A stretch of DNA of 64,000 nt. Source: Cryptomeria japonica (lineage: Eukaryota > Streptophyta > Pinopsida > Cupressales > Cupressaceae). The notes under the pieces were generated by a model. It ran no database searches. It was not told where the DNA came from and was given only the letters and a program-made list of their open reading frames with translations. The stretch covers positions 398,484,439-398,548,438 of the forward strand of contig NC_081406.1 of the NCBI RefSeq assembly GCF_030272615.1, read 5' to 3'. Numbering within the stretch: the stretch's first letter is position 1; the number at the start of each line of letters is the position of its first letter. Below, piece after piece: positions 1 through 10,893 of the stretch. The position numbers and the translations under genes are program-made.

Positions 1-44
1 TGTTTTTCACATCTAGTGTTGCCATCAATGCCAAAGGGGGAGAT

Positions 45-1277
45 TGTTGGAAATTGGAGGAATTGATTATGTGTTGCATTGATGTTTTGTCATTGATGGC
101 AACACCGATTGTTTGGTTGCTTACCGACTTCTAGTAGATTCTGGTAGAGTGGTTGGTTTATGATATTGATCTGGTATGCTCTAGTATGCTTTGGCTTGTG
201 GATTTGGTTTAGATTTGTCATTCATACTATTCAGATGGGTATCATGATCAGTTGGTTGAGGATTTGATGACTCGAGAGCTATCATTTGTTCTAGTAATCC
301 TTTTGGTCACTGGTAAGGGTTTTGCCGGCAGAGCTTTGTTGAAGACCTTTTGATGCACATGATAAATGGTGTTGGTGCAGCTTCTAGATGGCTTTCGGGA
401 TGTTGTTGGTTATCTTGTTCATGTTCCTATTGATTGGTGGTGTTGGATTTGGGTCCGGACCTAATGCTATCTTATTCGGTTAGGTTATGGACCAGTTTAT
501 GTAACATGTTGGTGGATGATTCCGATGCGTTACTAGTTGGGTTTATTGATTGGATTATGTTGTTTTAATATCATGCCGACTTGGTTGATCATTAGTTTAT
601 GGGTTTAAGTTATGAATTTATTGTATTATCTTTTAGGTGGCCATCCTAATTGTTTAGGTCCTAGGCTGGTATAAATGTGATGTAAGATCTCTTTGTAGAT
701 CATGGGGATTCATGGGATTAATGGGATTATCTATGTGCAAATAAAGTTGTAATCATATGCAGAGGTTTTTGATCGATCATAGGTGATCAAATTGGGTTGG
801 TGAAAGAAGTTTAAGACCTATGATACTGACCTTAACTGAAAATGTACTCAGGCATAGGAGATGATATTCTTGTAGTTCTTTCTTCTTTCGAATTGTAGTT
901 TGGATTTATCTTGTAATCAGTGAGGCTCCTTTTGTGAGGAGAAGTGCGCTCTAGGCTATTGGCCTTCTTGCATGTGCAATTCCCTCTTATTGTAATCACA
1001 TTCTTACTGCAAAAGTATTATCTGACTGTGAGTAAGCTTCCCACCATGGTTTTTCCCTTTACTAGGTTTTCCACATACAAATCTTGGTGTTATCTTTTGT
1101 GGATGGTTAGTAAATGTTCTGTGGTTTTCATTTGTGCTTAACTGTTATATCTTCTATTCTGGTATTTGGTTTATGTATTATGATAATAAGATTTTAATGC
1201 TTAAAGTTCTATAATTTGTTGACAACTGATTCACCCCCCTCTCTCAGTTATCCTTTGGTTATCTGAGTTGTCTGACA
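45..1277 (+). repeat. 3' LTR of copia H
   Basis: The LTR starts TGTTGG straight after the polypurine tract. It contains the GATTCACCCCCC motif (about 1230-1241) that lies close to the 3' end of every copia LTR here, and ends near CTGACA. Length is about 1.23 kb. The right edge is set by comparison with other LTRs and could be off by a few bases. The short ORFs inside have no homology to anything I recognise and are treated as chance. Confidence 0.75.
670..677 (+). promoter_or_regulatory. TATA-like box in LTR of H
   Basis: TATAAATG lies about 625 bases into the LTR, the position expected for the U3/R border. It follows an inverted-repeat stretch (CCTAAT..TTAGG, about 644-658). Elements A, B and C have comparable arrangements. 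Activity is inferred only. Confidence 0.45.
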
Positions 1278-2310
1278 TTCCTGAATGTTATGGATGCCAA
1301 TGAGGATGTTTTTCTTTTTGCCTGTATATATAGGTTTCTCAACCCTAGTCTTTCATTTCAGTCTCTTCCTTTTCGAGTCAACCTCATTTTCTTGTCTGAC
1401 TTTGTCCGCCTATTTTGTCGGTCATTTCTCACCTTTCTTTCTTATCGAGAGATTGTCTGCAATTTTCATCCAAATTATTGAGGGTGCATATCATTCCCAT
1501 TGTGGGACAACTTTGTATGATTATCTTCTTTGAGCCAACGCGATAGGCTGCATTGTCTCAAAGAGGGGCAAAATATAGACACTTAAAATTGTCTTGTTTA
1601 ATTAATTAAACATTTTATTTATTTAATTATTTTATCCTAATTCTTCTATTAATTAAATATTTTTTTATTTATTTAATTAATTCATTTAGCCTCTTCTAGG
1701 TTTTTTCTCATTTAAATAAATATTTTTTCCCCTAAATTAAATAAATATTTTATTTATTTAATTAGTCACGTTTCTTATATTAATTAAATAAATCTTTATT
1801 TATTTAATTAATTCATTATCTTTTTCTCTTCATGACACCTGTCATTTATCTCTTAATTTTCCTCTAGCTACCCCCTTCATTATTTTATTATTTCTTCTAC
1901 TTACCCTTTAATCTTAGCCGACCACTTATTTCTTTCACCTCTTAATCTTATCCTTATATTTTCTAAAGCATCTTATATATAAGAGGATTATTTCTCTCTT
2001 TCTAACACGTAATGCGACTATCAAGCCTTCTTGCAATCAAGCGACTCCACAATCACAATTTGTTCTTTGTTGAGCTCTTATACACATACAAAATCTGAGA
2101 TCAAATATATCAAACAAGATCAATGGATATAGGATACAATGGAGATTGAAACCCTACTTGGCATTTGAATGATATTATTGTTCAATTTGTTGATTAGCAT
2201 GTTCTTAGTTATCTTCATTGGTGTATGGTGAATGTTTTATTGTAGGACTAGGGTATATTCTGGTTGGATCTTTGTGGTTTTGCAATAGTTTATCATCATC
2301 ACTTTTCACC
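1278..2310 (+). mobile_element. Ty3/gypsy element, 3' internal end plus LTR
   Basis: A purine tract with GAGGGGCAAAA (about 1562-1573) is followed by TATAGACAC, a one-base variant of the TGTAGACAC start common in plant gypsy (Tat-like) LTRs. This puts the LTR start at about 1574. The LTR is rich in TTAATTAAATAAATATT-type repeats and has a TATA box (CTTATATATAAGAG, about 1971-1984) followed by a pyrimidine-rich leader. The 3' edge is uncertain; about 2310 is a guess from the local TCATCATCA. Bases 1278-1573 look like the untranslated 3' internal end. Element H is inserted next to this segment. Confidence 0.55.
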
Positions 2311-2390
2311 ATATATAATTGTAATTATCTATTTCTTATTATTATTAATATATTATTGGCTTAGACCTTTTTCTTTAAAAAAACATTAAT

Positions 2391-2434
2391 TTGACAAAAT
2401 ATCATTAATAAGATTGTTAATGACATCTTGTCAA
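2391..2434. repeat. imperfect palindrome 1
   Basis: Arms 2391-2408 and 2417-2434 are complementary at about 16 of 18 positions around an 8-base loop. The arm core is TTAATGACATCTTGTCAA on the right side. Related palindromes lie at 2554 and 2872. Confidence 0.75.
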
Positions 2435-2553
2435 TTTATTGTTGACTAACAATATGAAAAATCTAAAAAACATAAATAGAAAAAGGAGAAGAACAAAAAA
2501 TAGACCACCTAAAAAATTAAAGAAAAATTATAAAACAAAAGAAAAAAAAGGAC

Positions 2554-2614
2554 AACATTAATTAGATAAGAATCATTAATAGTCTTATTAATGATTTCTT
2601 ATCTAATTAAGGTT
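2554..2614. repeat. imperfect palindrome 2
   Basis: The left arm (about 2554-2581) and right arm (about 2585-2614) are near-perfect complements, with the core TTAATTAGATAAGAA. This is the longest of the three hairpins in this A-rich segment. Confidence 0.8.
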
Positions 2615-2871
2615 CACTTAGTAAAGAGAGCAAAACTACTAAAGAATACTAAAATGATAAAAAAAGAGAAAGTAAAAGAAAAAGAAACTATAAAATAAAC
2701 CTAACCAAAACAACCACTAAAAAACTAAAGAATGGGGCAAAAATAGACAAAAACAAAGGAAAGAAAGAAAAGAACTAGAAATAAATAAAGAACAAAGAAA
2801 AATAAAGAAAAACAAGAATAAAAAGTGAATAAGACAAATCAAGAATGAAAAAATAATAAAAAAATAATAAG

Positions 2872-2924
2872 ACAACATTAATTAGTAAGAAACCATTGAT
2901 GATTTCTTGTCTAATTAACGTTGT
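2872..2924. repeat. imperfect palindrome 3
   Basis: The left arm 2872-2896 begins ACAACATTAATTAG. The right arm 2899-2924 ends CTAATTAACGTTGT. The arm sequence is clearly a diverged copy of palindrome 2. Confidence 0.75.
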
Positions 2925-3446
2925 ATTATTAATGAGGAAACATTAAAAAAGGGAAGGAAAAATGACAAAGAAAAAAACCAAAAAAAAACAAGACCAATAA
3001 AGATGCGAAAACATCCAATATATTCTAGCCTAGAAGATGAAAAGTAAAAATACCTTTGCAAAAAAAAAGAGAGAAAAGAAAATTCAAAGGCAAGGAGAGA
3101 ACAAAGAAGGAGAAGAAGGAAAGGGCGGGGAGGAGAGGGCTCAGTGAAGGAGAAAGAGGCAGATAGGTAGGGAGGAAAGAAAAGGCTAGGAATGGAGGTG
3201 GTTGATGGGTTAATGGCTATTTAAGAGAGGAAGCCAAGAGAAACTTGGGTTCTACCCTTCATCTTTATGAAGGTTATATGGGTGATTGTTAATTTCGATG
3301 GATTTCTTGAGTTTTCTCTTGAAGAGGTTATCTAATTCAGACATGATTGGGTATCCTCTAAGCAAATATGGTGTTGGGAAGAGGAAAAGTGGTCAGCAAG
3401 GGTTGATATGGGCACACTCATGTCTGATGTCAACATTGTGCTCTTT

Positions 3447-5204
3447 CTATCTATTTTTCAAAGAGTGATAAGTTTCACATTTATAGGGAATACCATAAGA
3501 ACATACCACTTTGTAGATGTTAGGCTCAAGATAGATATCTCCAAGGTCTTTGAGAGGAAGGATGAGGTTTCTTAAAGTAGAGAAAGGCTTGAAAGCACAA
3601 GGAAGTCTTTTCTTGTGAAGGATTTTGGAAATTTTGTGGAACACACCTTCAATGTAAGGGAGGGAAGTAGTAGGAAAACAAATGGGTTGGGTTGAATTAT
3701 GTTTGAAGGAGAAATTATACTTGGTTTGGTTAAAGGTTCTAGAGATGATTTTATTGTTGTACCCACTCAAAAGGAAAAATTGTCGAAGATAGGACAACTC
3801 TTGGGGTAAGTTTTCATCATCACAAATATGAAAGGTTCTCATGGCTAGATTTTTAAGGATGCTAGATTTTTGGGTGAAGTGGTGGTGGGAAGAAGAGTGG
3901 AGATAGAGATCAATGTGGGTGGATTTATAGAAAACACGATGAGACAAAGAACCATCTGGTTTCCTAGTGAGCAAAATGTAAAGGAAGGGGAGTTAGTGAT
4001 TGGACTCTCTCTTTGATGAGAGATGCAAGGGACTAAACTATTGATGTGTGCATGAAATTATTCTAATTTTTCCAAGCCATGTGGCCAACACACATTGGTG
4101 TCTTCCACATAGTGCTTCCACCACCTTAGCTTAAGCAAAAAGGAGTGGAGGACCAAATATTCAAAATGCTACATGTACAAGTTTTCTATAATGGGAGAAA
4201 GAGGGGATCCCATAGCTACACCATAAAATTTCTCATAGATAACCCCTTGAAAAGAAAAGAAAGTGGATCTAAGACATAGGTCAAATAAGAAGTCCACTTC
4301 CTCATTAGTCTTGCTTCTAACAATATTGATGGCATTTGGGATAGGAACCTTCATAAAAAGAGACACAACACCAAAACTCACTATGATGTCCTTGCTATCT
4401 AATTTCTTATCCTTGAGAAAATCAACAAAGTGGGTAAAATTATTTATGAAGAAATTGGATTTTCCCATGAGAGAGGAGATCAATTTGGCAAGGAAGGTAA
4501 CTAATTTGTAAGTAGGGGAGTCTATGTTGTCCACGATGGGTCTAAGGGGGATATCGACTTTTTGAATTTTGGGTACCCCATAAATACATGGGGTAATTTC
4601 TTTGGAGGGGACTAAAGATTTCTTAGTGGAGTCATTGAAGGAGCAGAGGATGGTAGATTTGAATTTTTTAAGGATGATGGCACAAGGATTAATACCGAGG
4701 GTTTTGTAGCTAGAAGAATCTCAAAGAAGAGAATGCATTTAGGAAATATAATCATGTTTGTTCATGAGGATAATGGAGTTTCCCCTGTTAGCCTTGGAAA
4801 TGACTAAGTTGCAATTGTTCACCAAATTTTTGAAGGCTAGATGATTAGCTTTAGGAATATTACACTTGGGAGGTTTGGCATGTCTTGGAACAACAACAAT
4901 ATCTTGTCAAAATTCTTTGACATTAACCAAGGGGAGGGAGTGATTGGAATTTTTAATCTTGATGAGAAGGCTTGGTGGGGGATGGAGTGAGGTGGAATTG
5001 CAAAGCCATGACCTCTCTTAAGGATTTTTAAGGCCAAAGGGTCAAGGTGGAAATTAGACAGGTTGATTATGAACTTGATTTCCCAATCACGAATAAATTG
5101 AGGAGAGAGAAAAATATTGGTGGGAAGCAAATGAAAGGATGGATGGGGAGTTGGGGGAATAGATGTGGTGGATAGAAGAGAATTCATGGAGGTAAGGTTG
5201 GAAG
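3447..5204 (-). pseudogene. Penelope-like element RT/GIY-YIG (Dryad-like), decayed
   Basis: Read on the minus strand, segments in several frames match the layout of a Penelope-like reverse transcriptase. The N-terminal part (5204-4837) includes LALKILKRGHGFAIPP. The palm (4534-4169) includes SFGVVSLFMKVPIP and GVAMGSPLSPIIENLYM, typical of this family. A YVED box lies at 4111-4100, where YVDD is expected, followed by a WPHG motif. The C-terminal part (3974-3447) includes RKPDG, THIDLYLH and SHHHF. It ends with NIYKVVCSYGIPY, a degenerate start of the GIY-YIG endonuclease domain. Frameshifts and stops break it. The extreme N-terminus is cut off by insertion of copia F at 5204/5205. Family knowledge: Penelope elements with GIY-YIG are reported in conifers. 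The assignment is strong for the RT and moderate for the Dryad clade. Confidence 0.8.
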
Positions 5205-6313
5205 TGTTGAACACTACCAGATTCTAAGAGGAAGGGGTGAATCAACATATAACTAAAACTTGAATAGATTAAAACACCGAAACCATATCTCCATTCAATA
5301 GATGTGCATTAAAGTAAACAATAGAAACAACAAAGCATCCACATAAGAGCACCAAATTTTTTACGTGGAAAACCAAAACAGAGGAAAAAAAAAATGGTGA
5401 GAATATAACTTACAATATGTATTACAAATAATTACAATGATTTAGGGGATAGGCCACAGCTCTCACTTCTCTAGACTTGCCGACTAAGGCACACTACCTT
5501 AGACAAGATACAAAAGTGTGACTTGTACAACTAAAGAGAACTTCCTCAGAGAAAAATCAAATGTCTGGATACAATAGGAATAAAAAATTTGAACTATAGA
5601 AGGAATAGCATCTACAAGCATGCAAGTAACAATTCACAACTTAATACTCATCTAATACATCTTTTCTCTGCAACACATCCAGACCTAGAGTCTTTTCTCC
5701 AAACTCACATCATATTTGCATCTCACATCATTATCCATGTTTTCACATGCTCATCACCACAATCATATATTTTAGCACAATTGATCTGTCCTTTATATAC
5801 GAACTGATACATCAATAAGTTCTATTAGGTTGGCTCAAAAGATGTAACATTTATATGCATTATAAACCCATATTGCATATGAATGATAAATAAGATGTGT
5901 GAGGATTCACACTAAGTCAAAGCACATTCCAATAAACCTCATAAGCTTATACATACAACAACATGAACCAAAACACATAATTTGGTTCATACCAAATTTT
6001 TTTACCCAAAATATCTTAACTCGGACCCAAAAATATAATATGCGGTCCACTATGAAAGAAGCATGACACGTTAGGAACAATATCAAAAATCCTTAATAAC
6101 CTCAAGGAAATGGAAAGATGAGGAAAGTAATGTGTTCCTCCTCACATTCTTGAAACTTTACCAATTGCTGATCCAAAACATAAATATCGCTCACAGATAA
6201 CCATCCATTGAACTAGAAAATTGAGATCAGTCTACCACAATCAGCCTACTCTAATCACATAGCCATCTGATAAAAATCAGATGCAAATATATATTCAAAA
6301 AAAAGATACTATC
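5205..6313 (-). mobile_element. copia element F, left part of minus-strand LTR
   Basis: Read on the minus strand, this is the 3' part of a copia LTR. It ends ...GTTCAACA (plus strand TGTTGAACAC from 5205) and contains the reverse of the TGATTCACCCC motif at about 5236. It also contains the reverse of the lysine-rich leader-like stretches seen in other copia LTRs. At 6313 it is interrupted by gypsy element Y and continues at 43957. Five bases GGAAG before 5205 are the putative left target duplication. Combined LTR length is about 1.37 kb. Confidence 0.65.
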
Positions 6314-7986
6314 TGTAGCATCGTAAATTCTACACCCTTAATTAAGGTGGTACAATTTCATGCTTAAGGTTAGCACTTGCCTTATTGTGTTTGCATGTTG
6401 CATTTTAAATTTCCTTTAAGCATTTAATTAATTGATTTAATTAAATCTAAAGTCCTCTTTTATCACTCCACACATCGTAAAATTGGGCCCTTAACCCTAA
6501 GTGTGCCCCATTTTATTTTATTCTTCCAATTAACTATTTCATGAAAAGCCCTAATTATATCCTATTTCAAACTTTAAGGCCCAATTTCGCATATCTAAAC
6601 ACCTTGAATCTTCACATCCTTATGGAATTGACTTTAGAATCATGATATCTTGCTTCCCCCAAAAATTGGAAAAATGTTGGTTGGACCTAGAGATGGCCTC
6701 TTGATCCCAAATTTTTCTCCCCAAATTTCAGGAGAATGTTTTGGTTGTATTTTAATGTTTAAATCTAGTTAATTATGAAATTATATTAATTCTAGGCCAG
6801 CCTATGATCAAAAACAAAGTTAAGGTTTCATACATATAGCCTTTCCTTTCCTCGTTTGAAGGATCCAATAATCCATCTACAAGCAATTTTGAAGGAGCCT
6901 CTTATGAAGTGAAAGTGCATGTTTATGTGAAGTCTTCAATCAGTAAATCATGCATCTATCAGGTCTACATCAACTATGCTCATCATCAATAGGAGCTTTG
7001 AAGATATTGAAGAATAATAGGAGATCACTGACTATTGATTGGCTTGTACCTCTCCCTTAGGGTTTCGTATAGTTTCATGTTATTTTCATGTCTTTGTATG
7101 AGATTTATAACATTAATTTTGAGATTTACATTCATCCTTTAGATCCATTATTGCATTTGTGATTTGAAGCATTTAAATTGACATTTATACTCATTTAGGG
7201 TTTACTCTCCAAAGCGTGAAGTTGAACTCTAGATTTACTTTCTTGTTCATTTAGGATCTTGCACACACACAAGATTCTTGTACACACATTTTCAATACAT
7301 TATTGGCTATTTGTGGAGGTGGAAATCACCAAAGAAAGGGGTTTGACTAAGGCAGAACCCTATATAGCCACCTAGACAACATTTTTCAAGTTGCAGGTGC
7401 AAGTACAAGAATCTGACAGATGCACGACATTCGGAACTGACAGATCACATAGGTGCAGAATCAGATAGAGAAAGATCTCAATTTTCTACAAGCAAAGTGT
7501 GGTGCCCTAGTCTAGGACCAAGGCGTGGAACCCTAGTCCTCTGGGTTTTTTATCTTTGCTTGGTAGTTCCATAGTGCGGACTTTTAGGATCTAGATTCCT
7601 AAAGTATAGCAAGGTACAATATTAGGGACCAAGGCGTGGAGCTCTGGTCTTGCACAGTCAACATCAAATTTCAATGACAGGTGCACATTTGAATTCCCCT
7701 TCCTGCTCTATATTTAGTATCCCAGTTTTAGATATGTAAATTTTAGTGTTTTCAGTTTACATTCACATCTTTTTTTATCCCCTAACATGGTTGATCATTG
7801 TATTGCATTTTGTACATCTCATCTTCATAGCAGCAAAGGACTAGAAACCCTAAAGATATTCCTTGACTCTCTTTCTTGCAAGAAGTAGTCAAAGTGATTC
7901 ATCTCCTTAGGCTCTTTCATATTCCAATGTGTGCATGAGAGTGGGATTAGGTCTTAGTTTACTTTATTCCATTTTCATCCATCACA
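6314..7986 (+). repeat. 5' LTR of gypsy Y
   Basis: It starts TGTAGCATCGTAAATT and ends CATCCATCACA, about 1.67 kb. It matches 42309-43956. Directly downstream is TTTTGGTGAACCTGACATC (7987-8005), the expected place of the primer binding site; the priming tRNA was not identified. No convincing ORF lies inside. Confidence 0.8.
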
Positions 7987-8135
7987 TTTTGGTGAACCTG
8001 ACATCTCATATGCTTACATCTGATTTTCATTTTCAGATTTGATATAATTGATTAATTCATACTTGCAATCATTATTGTTACATCATAAAAATTGAACATT
8101 GTGTTCTATTTTTCATAGGGAAAATTGTTTTCATA

Positions 8136-9535
8136 ATGCAATCATTTCATAGATGTGGTAATGGGTTAGCCTCCCTTGTTTCAATTTATTCCTCTCTTAA
8201 AGATCCTTCTATCCATGAGGACATTTTAGTGCAAAAAAGAGTTGTTAACAATTCCTTTAAAACTTTCCCATGTTATAAGGATGAAGATTTAATGAATGAT
8301 GTTAATAATTATCCTAAAATATGCCTCTCCCATGAAACTATCTTAGAAGAAGAGGAGGATATCATAAACACCTTTCTTAATGTTACCTTACCTTCCAATC
8401 ATGATACTTCTCTTAGAGAAAAAGTGTTGATGGATATTGATTTATCTTCTCACAAATTTGGTCTTACCAATGGGGGAAAATTAGTGAAACAAGAGGTTAA
8501 GAACACTTATTTTAAAGATCTCCTTCCTAAGTATGAATCTTTGAAGAATTATGTTAATTTTCCTCCTAAAAAGTACTTCCCCCATGAGGATAATTTGGTG
8601 CAAGTAGAAGATAGTGTCCCTAATTTTCCTAGCGATAGCATACCCTCTTTTGATTTCAGTAAAATTCTCACTATAGATTAATCATTAATGAGTTATGCTT
8701 GTCCTTTTCCTAAATCTTGTCTTAACCATAAAGATACCTTGGAAGAAGAAGATGAAATTATAAGTAATTTCCTTAATTCTATCTCTCCTAAAGATCATAT
8801 TAAAGACAATTTGAGGTAAGAGGATTCTTTCAACAATACAATAATTAATTCTCTCCCTTCTAAGGATGAATCATTAATAAATAGTGTTGTTACCTCTCCC
8901 AAAATTGGCCTTAACAACTGGGACATCATGGTGAAAAAATAAATTTTTAACACCTCTCTCAATGATCTCCCTTTTTGGGATGAACCTTTGGAGAATGATG
9001 TTTATTACTCTCTTACTATGTCCCTCACTCATAAGAGTACCTTGGTAAAAGAAGAATACATTATGATAAAAAAGGGTGATATGATTGACAATTTCCTTAA
9101 TAAAACCTCACCTTCTATTCATTTCAATCATTTTTCCTCTAAAGATGAAGCATTTCCCTCTCCTCCACTTGGCTCTACTCATGAGGATACACTATTCCAA
9201 GAAGAGATTGTTAATATTTTTTCAAAAATTTCCCTCTCAAGGATGAAGCTTTGAAGAGTAATGTTGATCCTTCTCCTAGAGAGTTCCTCTCCCATGTATA
9301 TCCTTTGGTGATAGAGGATGATATGATCTTTCCTACTAACACTATACCCTGTTCCAATAACTTTACCTCTAGGGATGAAACATCAATGCCTACTTCTAGA
9401 ATATCTCCCAAAATTGATCCTATCCATGATAACATTTTGGTGCAAGAAGAGATAATCAACACTTCTTTCAACAATATTTATCATACAAATGATGTTAATC
9501 CTTCTTCTAAAATTCATAAGGATACCTTGGAGTAA
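8136..9535 (+). pseudogene. gypsy Y: repeat-rich ORF at gag position, unknown function
   Basis: The first reading frame after the LTR of Y starts at 8136 and runs to 8681. After a few stops and a frame change it continues to about 9535. The predicted protein is acidic and built from a degenerate repeat of roughly 40-60 residues. Recurring pieces look like H-E-D-x-L-V-Q-E-E followed by an I-x-N-x-F stretch and K-D-E. Examples are HEDILVQKRVVNNSF, HEDTLFQEEIVNIF and HDNILVQEEIINTSF, about ten weak copies in all. I do not recognise it. Its place between LTR and gag/protease region suggests an N-terminal extension of Gag or a separate leader ORF. It is broken in this copy. Confidence 0.5.
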
Positions 9536-9597
9536 TAAAATGATCTTAGGTCATAAGGGTTTGATATGTCACAAGGGTTTATATTCCTAAACCATCT

Positions 9598-10893
9598 TTG
9601 ATCAATATGATGCATGTGAATGGTTATGAAACACCTAATATACCCCTCTTCACAGTTCTAGGTGCTAGTCCTGCAAATTCTCAACCTCTAAACAAGCCTC
9701 TCTTTGTGGTTCAAGGTGGTTATACTAATGATGCCTTTTTGACTCCTAACAAACTAGTTATTATTGTGGAAGGAGGTTATCCTATTAAGAGCCCTTTTGA
9801 GTATGCTAAACAAATCACCCAAGAAAGTTACAATTAATTTTCTCACACATATAATATGTGAAACAATAAGAAACCTAATCCTCCCTCGGTTATCCCTTCT
9901 TCACGTCCTACTTTTCAACCTATTCTTCCACTAGCACCCTGTATATTTAAAACTCTTGGTAAGGAGTAATATCTTATTGAACAACTTAAAGCTACTCCTG
10001 CCAAGATATCTCTTCGGGATTTGATTCAAACTTTATCCACATATCATGGAATGTTACAAGATGCTTTAAAAACTTTAGATGTCCTACCTGCAGTGACACC
10101 TAATAATACGGATGCCTTGATTGACTCCATGATGACATAAAAAACTCAAATTGTATTCACAGAAGATGAGTTGCCTTCTCATGATGTCCAACATCAATAT
10201 GTTCCTCTTATTATTTTTTTCTTTATCAATGGTCATGTTATAATAAGAAACCTTTTTGATAATAGATTTAGTCTAAATATTTGTAGCGTTAATATATTAC
10301 ATAAGATCAAGGTGGATACATCTCTTATTAAACCAGATTCTCTTACTATTCATGGCTTTGATAATGTTGCTAGATCTTCTTTAGGTACTATAACCTTGCC
10401 TATTAAGGTGGAACCTATTATTTTACCTACACCTATTCATGTCATGCATGATTATCTTAATTATAACCTTCTATTAGGATGACCTTGGCTTCATTGCATG
10501 AAAGATGTCCCTTCTACTTTGCATAGGCAACTTAAGTTCATCTATAACAATAAGATGTATACTTTGTTTGCTGATACCAATATACAAGTTCTATTGCAAA
10601 TCTCATCTTCTTGTTCAATTACTTCCAATTCTTCTAAAAATACTCCTACATCTTCAAGTATGCCTATTTCCTCAAGTACTTTTGGTTCTTCTTCCACTTA
10701 CACCAAACCACCATCTCCTCCTAAAGATAATTTATCACCAAAAAAAGTACTCCTAGAAGATGATTGGGGGTCCTTAGACTTTACACCTACCTTTATAGGG
10801 GAATATAAAGTCCCTCCAAGAGAACCTAAGATTGAAAAGGAAGATGATATGGTGGAAACTAAAAATCAACCCACTTTGTCTAAACAACTTTAA
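9598..10893 (+). pseudogene. gypsy Y: gag C-terminus and retropepsin, decayed
   Basis: One frame runs from 9598 to 10893 and is interrupted by about four stops (for example 9835, 10138 and 10480). Around 9970-10080 it reads EQLKATPAKISLRDLIQTL, a pattern typical of Tat-lineage Gag before the protease. From 10171 the retropepsin follows. FDNRFSLNICSVNIL is a degraded form of the catalytic D-N-G-S-S-L motif (Gly replaced by Arg). Further on come HGFDNVARSSLGTITLP, and LLLG then PWLHCMKDVPSTLH around a TGA at 10480. The tail is Ser/Pro-rich. The Ty3/gypsy protease assignment is firm from motif order; the lineage call is from memory. Confidence 0.7.

Larger units (their letters stand above)
1..1277 (+). 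mobile_element. Ty1/copia element H, 3' end
   Basis: Only the last 44 internal bases and the 3' LTR of this element are in the window. The internal part ends with the polypurine tract AAAGGGGGAGA at 33-43, and the LTR opens with TGTTGG. The same junction design recurs in copia elements A, B, C and E. The LTR resembles that of element C (shared GTCATTGATGGCAACA stretch, shared stretch ahead of the poly-C motif), so H and C are probably related families. The 5' part and target duplication lie outside the window. Confidence 0.8.
2311..3446. other. A-rich gene-free segment
   Basis: I see no gene here. The plus strand is strongly A-rich and holds three related palindromes (listed separately). From about 3058 to 3200 it becomes an almost pure purine (A/G) tract. 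It sits between the gypsy LTR and the degenerate C-terminal end of the Penelope-like element. The purine tract could be part of that element's flank or a pyrimidine-rich leader read on the minus strand; neither is shown. Confidence 0.5.

Noticed and set aside
944-1533. ORFs of 60-82 codons in the H LTR and gypsy 3' end
   Set aside because: They lie in LTR or untranslated DNA, overlap in several frames and show no domain.
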